The translations under genes and the position numbers were made by a program. Below the pieces are notes generated by a model. The model worked only from the letters and a program-made list of their open reading frames with translations, did not search any database and had not been told where the DNA came from. DNA of 64,000 nucleotides from Echinostoma caproni (lineage: Eukaryota; Platyhelminthes; Trematoda; Plagiorchiida; Echinostomatidae): contig UZAN01039861.1 in NCBI GenBank assembly GCA_900618425.1, positions 34,711 through 98,710 of the forward strand. Reading direction: 5' to 3'. Below are positions 36,000 through 48,169 of the stretch, piece by piece (within the stretch, counting starts at the first letter, position 1; every line of letters begins with the position of its first letter).

Positions 36000-36850
36000 T
36001 TAATTGTGTGAGCGACGATTGATTACATCATCATATTGTTGGGTCGAGGCAACCTGAATATGTGAGTAACCCGTTTTTTGAACATTTCGGCGGTGGGGGG
36101 TGGGGTGTATTCGTATAGCTACTGCTTCGGCCGTGCAAAACATAATTTGCCTCGGTTGTTTGGGCAAATTCATCGGGATTCTGTAGATGACCTTAAATCA
36201 CCTTTCGGCATCTACCGTATGCTCCATGTTGATCAGATGTTCCACAACTGAGCTATGAATGACCTTTATAGTCCTTTTCTCAACCGGGCCGGACGATGCT
36301 CTTGAATCTCTTTGGTCAACTGCCGATTGGTGGCACCGACGTAACTGAATCCGCAGGGGCAGATGAATTTACAAACGCACACAGAAATGGCTGGCAGTGG
36401 CCTTCGATCTTTGAATCCCTAAGCAATGACCGAATAGGATGAGCAGAATGTTTTCAATTCAGCGGCGTAAAATGTCGACTTTTGCACTTTTGCGAGTCTT
36501 TTTTCGAAGAGTTCACTGATACCGTCGTTGACCAACAACAGTTTCATTTTCAGATATTCTTCGATGAACTTGTCCTGGTATCCATTCTGCGGGAGTGTTT
36601 TATAGTTGCTTTTATTCATCTGCATATGTTCTGTTGGAACAAATCCTTCTTTCAAGGTGGGCTGGACAACGCACTAGGTTTCATTTTGCTTGATCGTTAC
36701 TGCAATAGAGAAATGTATAATATTGCCCAGTCGAACTGTGCTTGCCATACACACTTCTCTCGGTGGTACCATCCTCTTCCGGATCTATCACCCGGAATTG
36801 CGCAAACAAAAGCAGATTACTCACATATTGAAGTTACCAACGATTTGACC
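36000..36850 (-). pseudogene. Penelope-like element: RT tail plus GIY-YIG endonuclease
   Basis: Minus strand, 5'-truncated. Around 36830-36650 a frame reads DPEEDGTTERSVYGKHSSTGQY and then the end of the RT region (NLVRCPAH). Next, 36655-36419 is open with LPQNGYQDKFIEEYLK. The endonuclease has CKFICPCGFSYVGATNRQL (about 36380-36320; SYVG is the YIG box) and the R/EH motif in IQEHRP (about 36295). After a frameshift, SSVVEHLINMEHTVDAE and an AVAIRIHPT end follow. The order RT then GIY-YIG is diagnostic of PLEs. Stops at about 36417 and in the C-terminus, plus at least two frameshifts, make it inactive. It sits exactly between two inverted copies of repeat F. Confidence 0.85.
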
Positions 36851-36894
36851 TAATCAACTGTTATTCAGACACTGAAAAGATAACTGACGGAACG

Positions 36895-37045
36895 TATGAT
36901 GTTGTCAACTTGAACAAATCACCGTAATATATATATATAATAAATTATGACTTTTTTCGCTACCCTGCGATCATTTACTAGTGCAGAAGCTAGAGAATGA
37001 ACAATTGAAAAGAATTCTTTGCTTCAATGGTCTTTTCAATATTAC
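36895..37045 (+). repeat. PLE right terminal repeat (repeat F)
   Basis: Plus-strand copy of repeat F, inverted relative to 35840-35985, with a short TA run at 36931-36941. GAAGC can pair with GCTTC across a GAAAAGAATTCTT segment, giving a hammerhead-like outline with a poor core (see findings). Confidence 0.7.
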
Positions 37046-37721
37046 TTTTTGTTTTTTCGCTGGAGATTTGTGCTGTTTCCAGATGTCTTCTTTAAACCAA
37101 TCAAACAGTTACATCAAAGCTTGAGGCAGCATTTCAAAATATTCGTAGAAATACAAAATACAACGAAAAAAGTGGAAATGGGCTATAAGTAACCAGGATG
37201 AAGTCAGTTCATGAGATGTTTTGGGACAGCATGGGAAGCGGTTGTATCTTCCACAAATCCTGTGTCAAAATAAGTATCAGGTGACGCCCTGTTGCGTGTG
37301 TGACTCATCGTCTGCTGTCGATATGACTCATGCCCAAACAGAGCTCAAACGTATTGCACAGATTCGGTTTGCTTTCGTGTTGATAATGGGCATTCGCTAG
37401 CTAGTCAACTAAATGAAGCGTATCAACCTGAGCCACAGTGCATGTTGTACAAGGCGGAGTGATATAATCGGTAATCAATCAATATATTCCACATGTCGAA
37501 ATCAATGGATGTTAAAGTTCACTAAAGCCAGTAACTAAATGGTAAGTTTGTTATTTCCTCACGTGATTTTGAATGGAGTTAGGTACTTCTACATTTCTTA
37601 GAGAGTTGCACTGAATAGTCCAAGTGTACCAAACATCTGTTCATTCAAAACACTCCAGTTTTCCTGCTAAAAATCAGCCTGATATCCTTTCTATCCCCGC
37701 TCATTCGTTTCCGCTGATCAG

Positions 37722-37870
37722 GTGGCATCGACATCCCGGTTCTCAAAACATATCGTCCAACAGTTAAACCAGAGTGTATCCCACACACATACGACGCTAT
37801 CGACATAATTTCTCTCACTGGGTGTGAAAACTATGGAACCACATCGGGTGATTCGTGTGCATCGCCCTGA
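37722..37870 (+). CDS. Possible terminal exon, unknown protein
   Basis: A pyrimidine-rich acceptor (CGTTTCCGCTGATCAG) leads into 48 open codons (GIDIPVLKTYRPTVKPECIP at the start) ending TGA at 37868-37870. A strong donor GTAAGT at 37960 lies beyond this stop. Another frame, open from 37824 and giving HRVIRVHRPETLSAQYKNG, would run into that donor, so either frame or neither may be real. No family recognised. Confidence 0.2.
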
Positions 37871-37874
37871 AACT

Positions 37875-39795
37875 TTGTCCGCTCAGTACAAGAATGGATT
37901 TGGAGAGACACACGGTGACGACCGTCCATGGCCTCGAGGCGAGGTCATTTACGCCGGACGTAAGTCGCTATGTGCTCGCACAAACACTCGCATACACATA
38001 CTCAGTTGACCTTGTCAACCAAGTACAAGTGAACGTATTTCAGTTAGTTTAAAAATATCATTTCACATAATCTTCCACTCAGTCAAGAGGCAACTTTAAT
38101 CAGTGGATTATGTACCGTATTATTGAAGTTGCGACTAGTTAAAATAGGTCCATGGAGAAACCAAGGGTCTTCTTCAGTAGGATGAAGTTTACTACCCAAA
38201 ATTGGTAACTATGCATTGGTAGCCAGAGTAGTTATTCATATACAGACAAACTTTGGACTAAATTGATTAATAAAGACGTGACCTGGTCTCTAAATTTCTG
38301 CCAGATGCTCTCTGAGTGATAACTGTCAGTTTTCTTGACTTCTTCTTATCATCGACCTTTTTTAATTGTTTCGTTTCGTGTATAAAAGTCAATGTTACCA
38401 TTCCCTTCCTTTGATTAAGCTTTTTATATCTCATCAAATAGCTCCCTCGTGCATTGAAAAAGACGTCCGCCTTCCCGATGCAAGTATGTTATCCACATTT
38501 TTTTCAAAGCTTCACTTTTTGTCAGGATACATCTTTCCTTTCCTTCCTTCATCGACTTTATCCTTGATCTTAGTGTATCACCGTTGTCCAATTTTCATTC
38601 CTTCATGAATACAACGTCTCCATATGTGAGGTATATAATTATCCTGTTGCGCCGTTTCAATTGACGCTCGGGTGGACTCACACAGTTTTGTAACGCACCT
38701 AATTGAGAGCTGAATCTCGAAGAGAAAAAGAGATGCAATCAATGTGATAACGGAAGTCCTCAAAATGAGATCATTTTGGGCATCGCAAACGAACAATGTA
38801 TGAGGGCGTATGCAGAATTTTCACCTCACTCAAGATGGAAATGGGTTGAAATTCCAATGATTGAGCTGCATTAATCTTTTGTTCCTGCAAGACCTCGTCA
38901 TGTTTCATGCCGATAAAATTGGCTTCTTACGCGAGTCCCAACGGTCGGTTGAAGCAGCAACTATCCGATTTGTCAAGGATTCTTCTGGTTTGTATATCAC
39001 CGTCACTTGATTTGTTCTCTGCATGATGTTTTGAAACACCTAAACACTCAGTTATTATTATTATTGTTCGGTTGAAACTTGACTCAAGCGGAATACAGGG
39101 CTCAACATTCCTCGTTTTTCAATCGCTATTAAAATTCAGGGTGATTTGACGAAAATGACTATTCAACTCGGATAATCTCTTGGTGACGCAGGAGATGGAG
39201 AAAGAGAGAGTAAAAATGATAGAAATACAAACAGCTTCTTCCATCGACATTAACCATTCAATCTATCTTGTTCCGTCGCTATTTAGTTTAGAGTCTAAAC
39301 TGCGCATCTACTTGAGAAAATATTAGTAATATTGATGCCGTGACGTTGATAACATTATTGTTATTATTAAGCATTCAGAGTACTAAAATCTTCTCAAACG
39401 CTTGTGGTTTAAACTTGTCCCAGGATTTTTGTTTTTGTGCTAAATACCTTTTTGAATAGATGAGTATACCCCAAAACAGATTTTCCCCCTAAATATGCAC
39501 CCCAAATCAGTCCACCTGGAAAATAATAAGAGTATACTTGATCTAGTGGTATTGTTGGCAATGAAATGCTGGAAACGTTTCAATAGAATTAGTTAAACTG
39601 CATGCGAATGTGTTTTCCCGGTCATTTGAGACTTACTTCAAACCGAAAACACCGTAGGTTTGAATTGACTTCAAGTGATGAAAAGACGCACCACATGCAT
39701 GCCAACTACAGTACAGGTAATAATTTCAAAAGTAATAATTTGGATTAACTGTCTTTCTGACCCTAACTTCACGCATAATCCTCCGTTCATTCAGT
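37875..39795. other. No gene seen
   Basis: Only short frames. Brief ATT-type simple repeats lie at 39053-39065 and 39355-39370. Confidence 0.6.
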
Positions 39796-39799
39796 CAAT

Positions 39800-39925
39800 T
39801 ATAAACGGCGTATGTGCTAGACTACTTAGAGCCCTTCAGTAATACATATTCTCCTCCCGTCCGGTGTTTGAACTCCAGATCCATTCCATGGAATACGAGT
39901 GTGTTAGCACTTTGCAGGAATTGCC
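39800..39925 (-). repeat. SINE family E, copy 2 (degenerate)
   Basis: On minus, GTGCTAACACACTCGTA and GGAGTTCAAACACCGGAC align with the tRNA-like head at 20345-20425, followed by GGGCTCTAAGTAG where the hammerhead would be. The ribozyme part is largely lost. Another A-box-like TGTCTCAGTGGTAAAATCAC on plus at about 39998-40018 with CTCGAACTGAATCC suggests a further tRNA-like fragment. Confidence 0.45.
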
Positions 39926-40974
39926 TGTCATCTATCGTACCATTATTTTTATGAACAAACACCTCATTGAATAGGAATTTACATGAATACTCTAAATGTC
40001 TCAGTGGTAAAATCACTGGAGTCCTTGTGGCCCTCGAACTGAATCCAGTTGCATTCTGTCAGAGTAAACTAAAGCATAGACGATTACGAGCTCATAGAAA
40101 ACCTCTTAGCGACATTAGTAGACGTACCTTTTAATGCTTTGCGGCAAAAATGCAAAATATGCAGTTGACAATACAGTTCTGTCTAACCAAGAAGATCTTG
40201 TTCAACCCCTGATTGGACCACGTGACCGAAGAAGTCAATTCAGTAGAATTCCTGATCCAGAATACAGGCCTACATCATCATTTGAGAACAATCACAGACA
40301 ATCAATGCGATTATTTTCTTTTAAAACTGTTCTTGTGATTTGTACAATCTGAGGAAATTAGAAGTTTAAAAGATCTGAGTGGAAAATGGGACAATAAGAA
40401 CTCTGTTTTGTCCAACATTCGCAAATGTAATGCTAATAAAAAATACCCATCTCTCACTATTTGTGTGTGTTGTATTCAGAGCATGCTAGCCGCTAGGATT
40501 CCTGTGCACCGTTGCACACGAACACTGTCGATAATTGCAAAACAGACTTGAGAACAATAATCATAGGATCATCCTTGAAGGATGTTATTTTTCGCAAGTG
40601 ATAAGTTACCGTTACGATATTCCCGCCTTCACCAAATGGCCCCTGACCTTCTAAAATCAAAATGCAGTTCCTTTAGTAATCGAATCCCCGCTTCCGGAAT
40701 ATAGATTGCTCAAAAACTCCATTCAGTGTAAGAAAATAAAGCGACTTGCTACCATTCATATCGAGAATAACTTTTTTGTTGAAGTGATTAACCAATTTAT
40801 TGGAGACATAGAAAAGACTATCTATGGAACATTGAACAGAAAAGCAAATAGAACTTTGATCTTCTAATCTTTTATTGGAGATTCAATATTTGTCTATTGT
40901 TTGATCTGCTATACTAAGATGATCAATCTACAAGGAAACTGAAAAATTAGCCTCCATACAAACCAAATAATTTC

Positions 40975-41290
40975 AGTCTTCACAACCATTAACCATGCAC
41001 TTTCGTGTACCGGTTTTGGTTGCTGTCTTTTGGCCGCCCATTTGGATAAAAGAGCAGAATGAAGATTGGAATGTTGAGAAAAGAGTCAAAGTGAAGATAA
41101 CTAATTCGTGCAAACTGAGGTTGCAAGAATACGGAGTAGATTCACGAGTGCCACCGTTTGCGATACCCAACCATAACATTTAGTGTTTCTAACTACCGGT
41201 TACCCTGATCTCGGGGTCCCCATTCGGGGAGTTTAACGGTATCTGTATGACCCAGTATCCTGGTTAGGGCGTTTCATACCCTCATAGCAA
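40975..41290 (-). pseudogene. RTE-like LINE 3' end fragment
   Basis: Minus strand. It contains the C-terminal LINE signature LPEWGPRDQGN, then LETLNVMVGYRKRW, then the 3' region ending in KPVHESAWLMVV-like sequence. The nucleotide match continues across 55420-55737 and, for its last 110 bases, 58050-58160. It is a severely 5'-truncated copy of the LINE family seen at 55-58 kb. The 68-codon plus and minus frames here come from this repeat. Confidence 0.75.
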
Positions 41291-41294
41291 AACA

Positions 41295-43075
41295 ATTCAA
41301 ATTTTCGGTTACCACTGACTAACCCAACCTCCGTAACAATTAAATTCTCCAAAGTAAATTTGCACCCCTTAAGTACCCAACTTGAGTCCAGAGTGATAAA
41401 TTGTTTATTTTTATTTGAATTCATCAAACCTTTCCTGATCTTTTGATGAACCCATTTTGTTGCCTAACTGTCACTCTTCAGGACCATAAGTTAGCTTTTT
41501 AGATGCATTTTCAATTAATTTTCCTATCTACGTGAAACTTTACAAAGCGTGCAAAACATGCCCGTACGTGAGAATGATCTAGGTAAATCCTGTGCTCCCA
41601 GTTCAAGGTTGATAAATTTTAAGACGAATCTTCTCAAATGAATGCTTGTACTCGGGTACATCCGAGCCCAGTCTAATCAGGAGAGTTGAATCACCAAATT
41701 CGGTCAATAACTAATCGGCACGTTTCCCTAATCCCTTTGAGCAACTCACATAACAAAGAAATATAGCTCAGCACTTGCGGAATTGCACACTTTTTCGATT
41801 AAACATAAATGTTATATGTCGAATACGGATTTTATCCTGTGAACCTGCATTGTCGCCATTAGACTGGCGTCATTCAGTCAGCCGTTTCACACTATTACCC
41901 CTGAGAGACTAAACACGTAATAAGTTAGTTTCCATAAAATTAATTAACTTACTTGCCTAATCAGCCAGTAACCTTATCCCAGTAAGTGTATGTATGTTCA
42001 TGAGAAATCTTTGTGAAAATAAAAAGGGTTATAAGGGAGACTACTACTTCTCTACCACTAATTATCGTGATTTCGCGGGTATAAATTCACGTGTACGTTT
42101 TACACTGACTCCTGTCCATTCCCCGTTATGTATAATTTGTTCGTTCACAGGCGCTCGTGACATTTATTGATCTTGTAACTGGTAGGCTTATTTGGGCGAG
42201 AACGAGTGAGGGTTGCAACTCACAACAGGCTGACACGGACTGATTGTGCGCGATCGTATATGAGGAGAGTGTGAACCGTGCCATTAGTTGCTCGGTAACC
42301 GATTTGGCAGGATTCTTGCATTCCGTCTGTCTTCCAGGTTCCAATTTCTCTATTCGTAATCAGTCTGGTGAATTCGCATAACCACGTGATTGGAACAACT
42401 GGCGAAGAAGTACCGAGGTGAAGTGTGTCCAGGTTGTGAAGTGAATCTGCACAGGGGTTCCCTACAAACACCTTGTTTAGGGTATGACGATCGCAAATTG
42501 TATTTCTTTCTCCTACCTCTCAGTTGAGGATATCTTTAAGCGAGGCAGAAAGAGGGTAAAACCAATATACCTTAAGCTCTAGTATGTCAGCTTACATTAT
42601 TCAAACGACTGGGCGATTCGAATAAAGGAAAGTCATTGAGAATGAGTTTGCTGTACAGGAAAAGACAGAAATTTCCATATTTTTTTCGAATCATTAAAAA
42701 CAGTGATCAAACTAAGTATTTAAAGTTATTACACTTTTGGGAACTGGTCGTGATGTCACTATTCTAAAAGAATAATGAAATAAACATGAATCGGTTAAAT
42801 GGGGAAAACACCTTTATTATTGGATTCTTTTTTTGTTTTGTGTTTAGGATTACTAAACGTCAATGCATGAAGCAAGGTAGGGACAAAAAATGATAAACGT
42901 GTTGACCAAGTTAAACAGATAACACTTCATTCAGTTCGAATTCGACTGTCCCTTGCAACTTTAATTCGTTTAGACCAAACGTACTGTAGGTTTCACTAGA
43001 CTCTGATCTTTGAGTCTTTTGTGATTTTTTCATGTTCACAATTAACAATTTGTCTCTCCATTTTGTTTTGAACAG
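41295..43075. other. No gene seen; upstream intron of the 43 kb exon
   Basis: Short frames only. The last about 30 bases form the acceptor tract of the next exon. Confidence 0.5.
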
Positions 43076-43771
43076 GTGGTTCTCCGATGCAAAATGGTAG
43101 TCCGAATCACTGGAAACCCGGATTTCGCGGTCGCTTGAATGGTGGAGGACCACGACAGGGACCACCACATAATCCAGGCTACAATCAGTATCAATACTAT
43201 GGTCAACCACCTCGGCGACCGTATCGGCAAGGCTATCGAGGACGTCGAAAATCGGGATATCAGCGCCCAGGTGGTGGAGGTATGTGTTCCGCGTGGAATG
43301 GGAGTATGCCTTACGGATTACACAACTGTGGCTATCAGTCTCATCGATCGTTTGCACATATAGAAGACGGTTTTATAGATGACACTCTGGTTTCCGATTT
43401 GAGTCAGTTCAGTCTTCATGATGATCCATTTTGGGATCGCGATGCCTTGTTATATCAAACGGGAAATTCACACCTGGCACAGCAGACACGAACATTGGCC
43501 AAAGATTGTGCCTCTACACCATATTTGGCTACTACTACTACTATTGGGACCGCAAGTCGTCCAAAATCGTTCCAAACACGAATGAATAAAGGGAGAGAAA
43601 TAGCAACCAGTTCAAGTATTAGCCCGGCGGCCACATCAGACGCCTCAAATCCGGTAGATCGACTATGCGGTCTGGGTGATCAATCAGAAACCACTGAATC
43701 TACCTCATCGCCGGAACCGAATGATCCATTGGACACGTTGGATTTGGAGCACTCACCCGGTTCATTGTCAG
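43076..43771 (+). CDS. Internal exon of an RGG/GY-rich, probably RNA-binding protein
   Basis: An acceptor with a long T-rich tract (CATTTTGTTTTGAACAG) and a donor G|GTAGGT at 43772 bracket a single open frame of 231 complete codons, phase 1 at both ends. The N-terminal 65 residues are Gly/Arg/Tyr/Pro-rich with PGFRGRLNGGGPRQG, YGQPPRRPYRQGYRGRR and GYQRPGGGG, typical of RGG boxes that bind RNA and are arginine-methylated. An acidic segment follows (FAHIEDGFIDDTLVSDLSQF, residues about 90-110), then Ser/Thr-rich low-complexity sequence ending in an acidic EPNDPLDTLDLEHSPG. It is the only large clean host frame in the window. I do not recognise the gene; adjacent exons were not found. A 148-codon antisense frame is a shadow. 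Confidence 0.78.
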
Positions 43772-45399
43772 GTAGGTCTATTTTATTTATTTTTTTTAAT
43801 TTTTTTTAATTTTTCTTTGGGTTTGGTCCGTAAGTATGCTCAAGTTGAAAGAGACGAGTTTTTCTTTTGTGGCATCTTCGATGAAAGTTTTCCGAAACCG
43901 TGGATTAACCTTTTGGGCTTTCGACAATTTGGTTTCCCTTTATCTGCCACAGAACAAAATCTAGGATAATAACTGATTTTAACGGACGAATTTAGCACTA
44001 TCTGTGGAAGCGGGACTCTCAATGCAGACAACAACATGACCAAGTCTAAGTTTTTTAAAAGTTCGCTATCTAGTGCCCTTCCTTGAACCACGTCTGGTGT
44101 AAAGGAGAACACCCTGTGACTCAATGTTCGGATGAGTACCAAACCACATTGTTCATTCATTCCATCAAAAGCGTTCACTATTAGTATCCGGTCACTATAG
44201 ATTTTATAAATGTCAAGATATTTGCGTTATATATTGTAGATGTTACACTTCTTCAACATGTACAACAGTTTTAAAGTCTAGAAACTTGTCACATTGGGTT
44301 GGAGTTCTTTTTTTCGGTCACGGAATCCACTGACGAGACAAAGGTGTCCATAGTGGAAACCGCCCACTGAAGCCTACTACCTACGATCAATAGCGCAGGT
44401 GTGTATATTCATACATCTACTTGAGGAAACGTACAAAAAATCGTTTCCAGAATATTGACCCGAATATCGCAAACTGTGCTGTACTCAAAAATACCTTGTC
44501 TTAACTAAAACATGGCTCACTATTGATTGATTCGAGGATTGTTGACAAACGGATTAAAGATTACTGCCTGTCGTGGTTGCTTTTGTTGTTGTTTTTACGT
44601 TCAAAACGTCCACATAGGAATTTTCTATTCGGGACACGCCCGTTGCAAACGCCTATTCATGTATCAGAATAATCAACCCTTGAATGGCGAGACTCTTCGT
44701 TTTTGCTAAATTAGTTCCACTGACTCAAGCACCAAAAGCAGTGATAAGAATTCAAGGTTTTCTTAAGCTTTCCTCTCTTTAGTAGGAAATATTTACGAGG
44801 AAAAATTGCGCTTTACAAACCTTTCCAATTCGTCCATTTTCTATGGCACACTGCTTCGTGTATACCACGCCCAAATATCTCGTTCGAATGGTTCATGTCT
44901 GTTTTCTTTCAAAATACTTTGTTCAACCTGATTTACGTCCATGTGGTACCAGCAATGACAATAATTTCTCTCGCACCCATCAGCTACAGAAAGAGCACCA
45001 TCAAGAACAAAATAACGAATACACCCATACATCACTCAGTATCTGCTCATATCATTTTGGATTTTTTTGCAAAACAAACCCCGAACTGAGGACTAGTTCA
45101 GTTTCGTAGTTCACCGATAATGAATTTTTTTCCCATGCAAGGCGGATGATTTGATTGATGTTTAATGTATGAATTTTCTTTCTCTTTTTTCCATCAATTC
45201 CAATGATTTGGTCTATTGATCATCACAAATTATACGAAATATCCAACCAAACAACCAACATCGGACAGCTTTACGTTCCCCGGCGGAATTTTTGACGCTT
45301 GCGTGGGGTAAGTTTTCTGATTGGCGTCACCGGTGGACAACAGGACAGTTCTGAACATTTGACATACACTTGTTAAAATAAACCGTTAAAAAACGTGGT
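43772..45399. other. Intron-like, T-rich start; no gene
   Basis: Starts with the donor of the RGG exon, then a T-rich run (43781-43815). Short frames without support. Confidence 0.55.
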
Positions 45400-45496
45400 A
45401 GTCATGGTCTTGGTAGTAGCGATAGTAGAAGTAACAGTAGTGGTAGTAGTAGTAGTAGAAGTGCTACTGGTGGTGGTAATAATAGTAGTGATAGCT
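45400..45496. repeat. (GTA)n imperfect microsatellite
   Basis: GTA/GTG/GAA triplets for about 95 bases. The poly-valine frame across it is an artefact. Confidence 0.85.
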
Positions 45497-45499
45497 GAT

Positions 45500-46960
45500 A
45501 GTTTTCTATCAGTGAAATCATTTTGTCTCAGTATCTGTGAGACCCTGGATCGATTGAAGCCGAATTATAAACACATTTGACCACTTCGGGATAAACTGAA
45601 CAGCATTACAGTTATACGGCCACCGAATGAAGATGCACTCATTTCCAGTAATGGTTAGAAGCTTAATTCGATCGTTGCATTAACCAGTTCAGTAAAAGTC
45701 TGGATCTCGAAACTGATTCTGCGTTGTTCTATCAACTCAGTTTCTTGGTAGCTAGCTGATCGCTCGTAGTTCCATTCCCGTAGATTGAGTTGTTGCTAAT
45801 GAGGCGAAAACCGTTAACAGGTAATGAAACAGGTGATAATTTAGTATTATTTCGTGAGAGTATTCCTTTGTTCCTAAAGACTGTCGTCTCCTTCCAACAT
45901 ACGACGTAGTTCTAAGTCACATTGCAACAGGCAACAGACCGAACGGGGTAGGTATTTTCTGATTCTTCTTTGTCTGGTTGAGGTGACTCGACAGCCTTGT
46001 TTTATTCCTTTAGGGCTCAGACTGCGGTCCCATAAGATGCGAACTAAACGCTCATCCCTGGGTCACATGTTTGCGAAATACTGGTAACCGCAATCGAATT
46101 GTTAACAGATGCCTGTGGATGCGCATGGAATGATGAATTAATATATATCTTATCATCCTTGAGTCAAAGATAAAAAAGAGAATCCTGTTGTGAGCAAGTA
46201 TGATAGAGAACACTATCGATCAATTCAGATATGCTGCGTGCACGCATCTTGTCGGCGGTACAATCTTGATAAATGAAGCATCAGCATATGTAGTGAGTCA
46301 CGCGTTTATGATTCATTATGGTTCATACTTGATCAACTGTAAGATACGTACAAAAACGAAAGTTTAAATGCTCAACGTCATAGAGTAACAAAACTCTAAA
46401 AATACTTCAGTTCTACGCGTCCGTTTTATGCCCTGCTCTTTATTCGATTCATTTATTCCAATTCATGAGAACGGTGACAAGTGTTTAGGTTGAATGGATC
46501 GATTTATTGACACTGGTTCAAGTGAACTTTGTTTTCATTCAAGGAAGTTAAATTGAATGTTATGATCTTATTTTCTTTGTAAATATTTGAAAATTTATCA
46601 CATACAAGTGGTTGTTTCTTTGTGTAATCGCTGCTGGACATATAAATGTGGTCAATTGTTTTCAACCGATGCTTTACTAACACCAATCTTTCGATGAATA
46701 TGGCGATATACGTGCGCGGTTCGGAAGACGGTAGGCGAAAAATCAACTAATGGTATCCCAGAAAACACGATAATTCAAATATATGAACCGATGATTTCCT
46801 TAATCCGGAACAGTGTCACGTGGCGCGGTTACCTATTCAATGTGGCTAGCTCATTGCACATTGGTCTATTGCGAATGCCGTTGAATCAATGCACCGTTAA
46901 CGACATGTTTCTTATCTTGAGATAGAGCAATGAATGGGCTGACCTTATTTTCTGTGTGCA
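45500..46960. other. No gene seen
   Basis: AT-rich sequence, short frames only. Confidence 0.6.
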
Positions 46961-46964
46961 CTGC

Positions 46965-47465
46965 CTATCTTGATATCGCACTGAAAATAAATAACGGAAT
47001 TCGTCTGAAATCTGAATACGGACAAACCATGAGAAACAATTTCATCCTCAAACGAACTCCGTCTTGCCTACACTTGCCAACCCTTTTAGTTACCACCCAG
47101 CGCACTTGACCCATAAACTTGTGTAGGACCATTTCAACAAATTCGTTATTGAATACGATACTGCACATCTGACGTTGGTTGTGGATCGCAGAAGCATCAG
47201 TATCAATGTACGACAGAATACGGCGAAGCGAACTCCACTGATCGCTGCCAAACTCATAATGTATACACTTCAGGTGAGAGTAGGTGAGGTGGATAGGGAC
47301 TGAGTTTAGTTCAGGGAACGGGGAAAGAAAGTGAGCCTCTATGGTCATTTCACAGAGTACACCGTCCAACTGTGCAAGCAATTCTTCAGGCGTTCTGGTC
47401 CGATTGGAAATAACAAGAACACCGCCGTTGTCGGTTAACTGACATCCTTCTGTTTCTCCAGCCAA
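46965..47465 (-). CDS. Unknown 166-residue frame next to a LINE tail
   Basis: ATG-to-stop frame on minus. The first residues (MAGETEGCQ) overlap, in another frame, the end of the LINE tail at 47440-48010, so the true start is probably internal, for instance after a CAG at about 47440. The body looks like a folded protein (TPEELLAQLDGVL, then SHLKCIHYEFGSDQWSSLRR, then FNNEFVEMVLHKFMGQVRW). No transmembrane segment or known motif was found. It could be an LRR-associated host exon or the 3' part of an unrecognised repeat. Length and composition argue mildly against chance. Confidence 0.35.
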   Translation of the reverse strand: MAGETEGCQLTDNGGVLVISNRTRTPEELLAQLDGVLCEMTIEAHFLSPFPELNSVPIHLTYSHLKCIHYEFGSDQWSSLRRILSYIDTDASAIHNQRQMCSIVFNNEFVEMVLHKFMGQVRWVVTKRVGKCRQDGVRLRMKLFLMVCPYSDFRRIPLFIFSAISR

Positions 47466-48010
47466 CTAGTTATGAATTATTTTGGACCCCGGTCTGGAAG
47501 ACAGGAAAAACCTACTCTATCTGAAAGGTCTGTGCATTTTTTCATGATTCTTCTCAACATTATCCAATGACCTCCATATGGTTCTCTCCAGCCCGGAGCG
47601 ATGACTGCGAAACGCTTACGGTGCGGAAGGTGACCGTTAGACGCAAAATGTGCTCTAACCGAAAGAGCTTATTGAGCTAAATTCGGTGCGATAGCGAATT
47701 CTTCCCCGATACTTTCCCAAACACACGACGAGTTACTTCTAGATCACTAACCTGTGCACTTTATCCCACCTGGGACAAACTACGTAAGCATCGATTGTCA
47801 AAACCTCCAGACGACGGATATTCTCTACTCGCAAATTCAAGGTCTCACAACCGTGAAGCAGAACTGATCATACAGTCGTGTAACTTTTCAACTTAAGGGA
47901 CTCAGTACAAATATCATGGATTGTCATCTCTGACACACCGGAGACATCAATCATCAAAAGCTCCGTTGAACAAGCCAGACACGCTTGGTAATCCATCAGA
48001 GCCCTCAGTG
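47440..48010 (-). pseudogene. RTE-like LINE C-terminal relic
   Basis: Minus strand. QACLACSTELLMIDVSGVSE weakly follows the KARLAF..LRHLWRRRDI region. SVLLHGCETLNLRVENIRRLEVL (about 47865-47800) is a clear match to the conserved RT C-terminus (LLYGCETW..R.EDIRRL.VFD). FGKVSGK, LNKL-RLEHILRL and LPDRGPK continue it, with frameshifts and stops, to about 47440. Palm motifs are absent, so the copy is 5'-truncated. The 98-codon frame at 47868-48164 is partly this element. Confidence 0.75.
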
Positions 48011-48169
48011 ATTGACGAAGCTTCAGAATCTGTAATGTATTTGATGCTAATTGATTGACAGCGCTATTTAACAAACGAACAAACAAGTCATCGGATGGAA
48101 TTTTACGGGTTGGGAGAAAAGGAAAGGGGAGTGGGTTGGGTACTGCAGACCAGCAATAAAACAAAGGTT

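Noticed and set aside
36482..36853. 123-codon plus frame
   Set aside because: Antisense to the PLE RT/endonuclease relic.
42911..43357. 148-codon minus frame
   Set aside because: Antisense to the RGG exon, which has splice borders and compositional support on plus.
44318..44360. Hammerhead-like CTGACGA with a perfect GACA/TGTC stem II
   Set aside because: GAAA does not follow stem II directly (six extra bases) and no stem I or cleavage triplet fits.
45395..45580. Poly-valine frame
   Set aside because: Translation of a GTA microsatellite.
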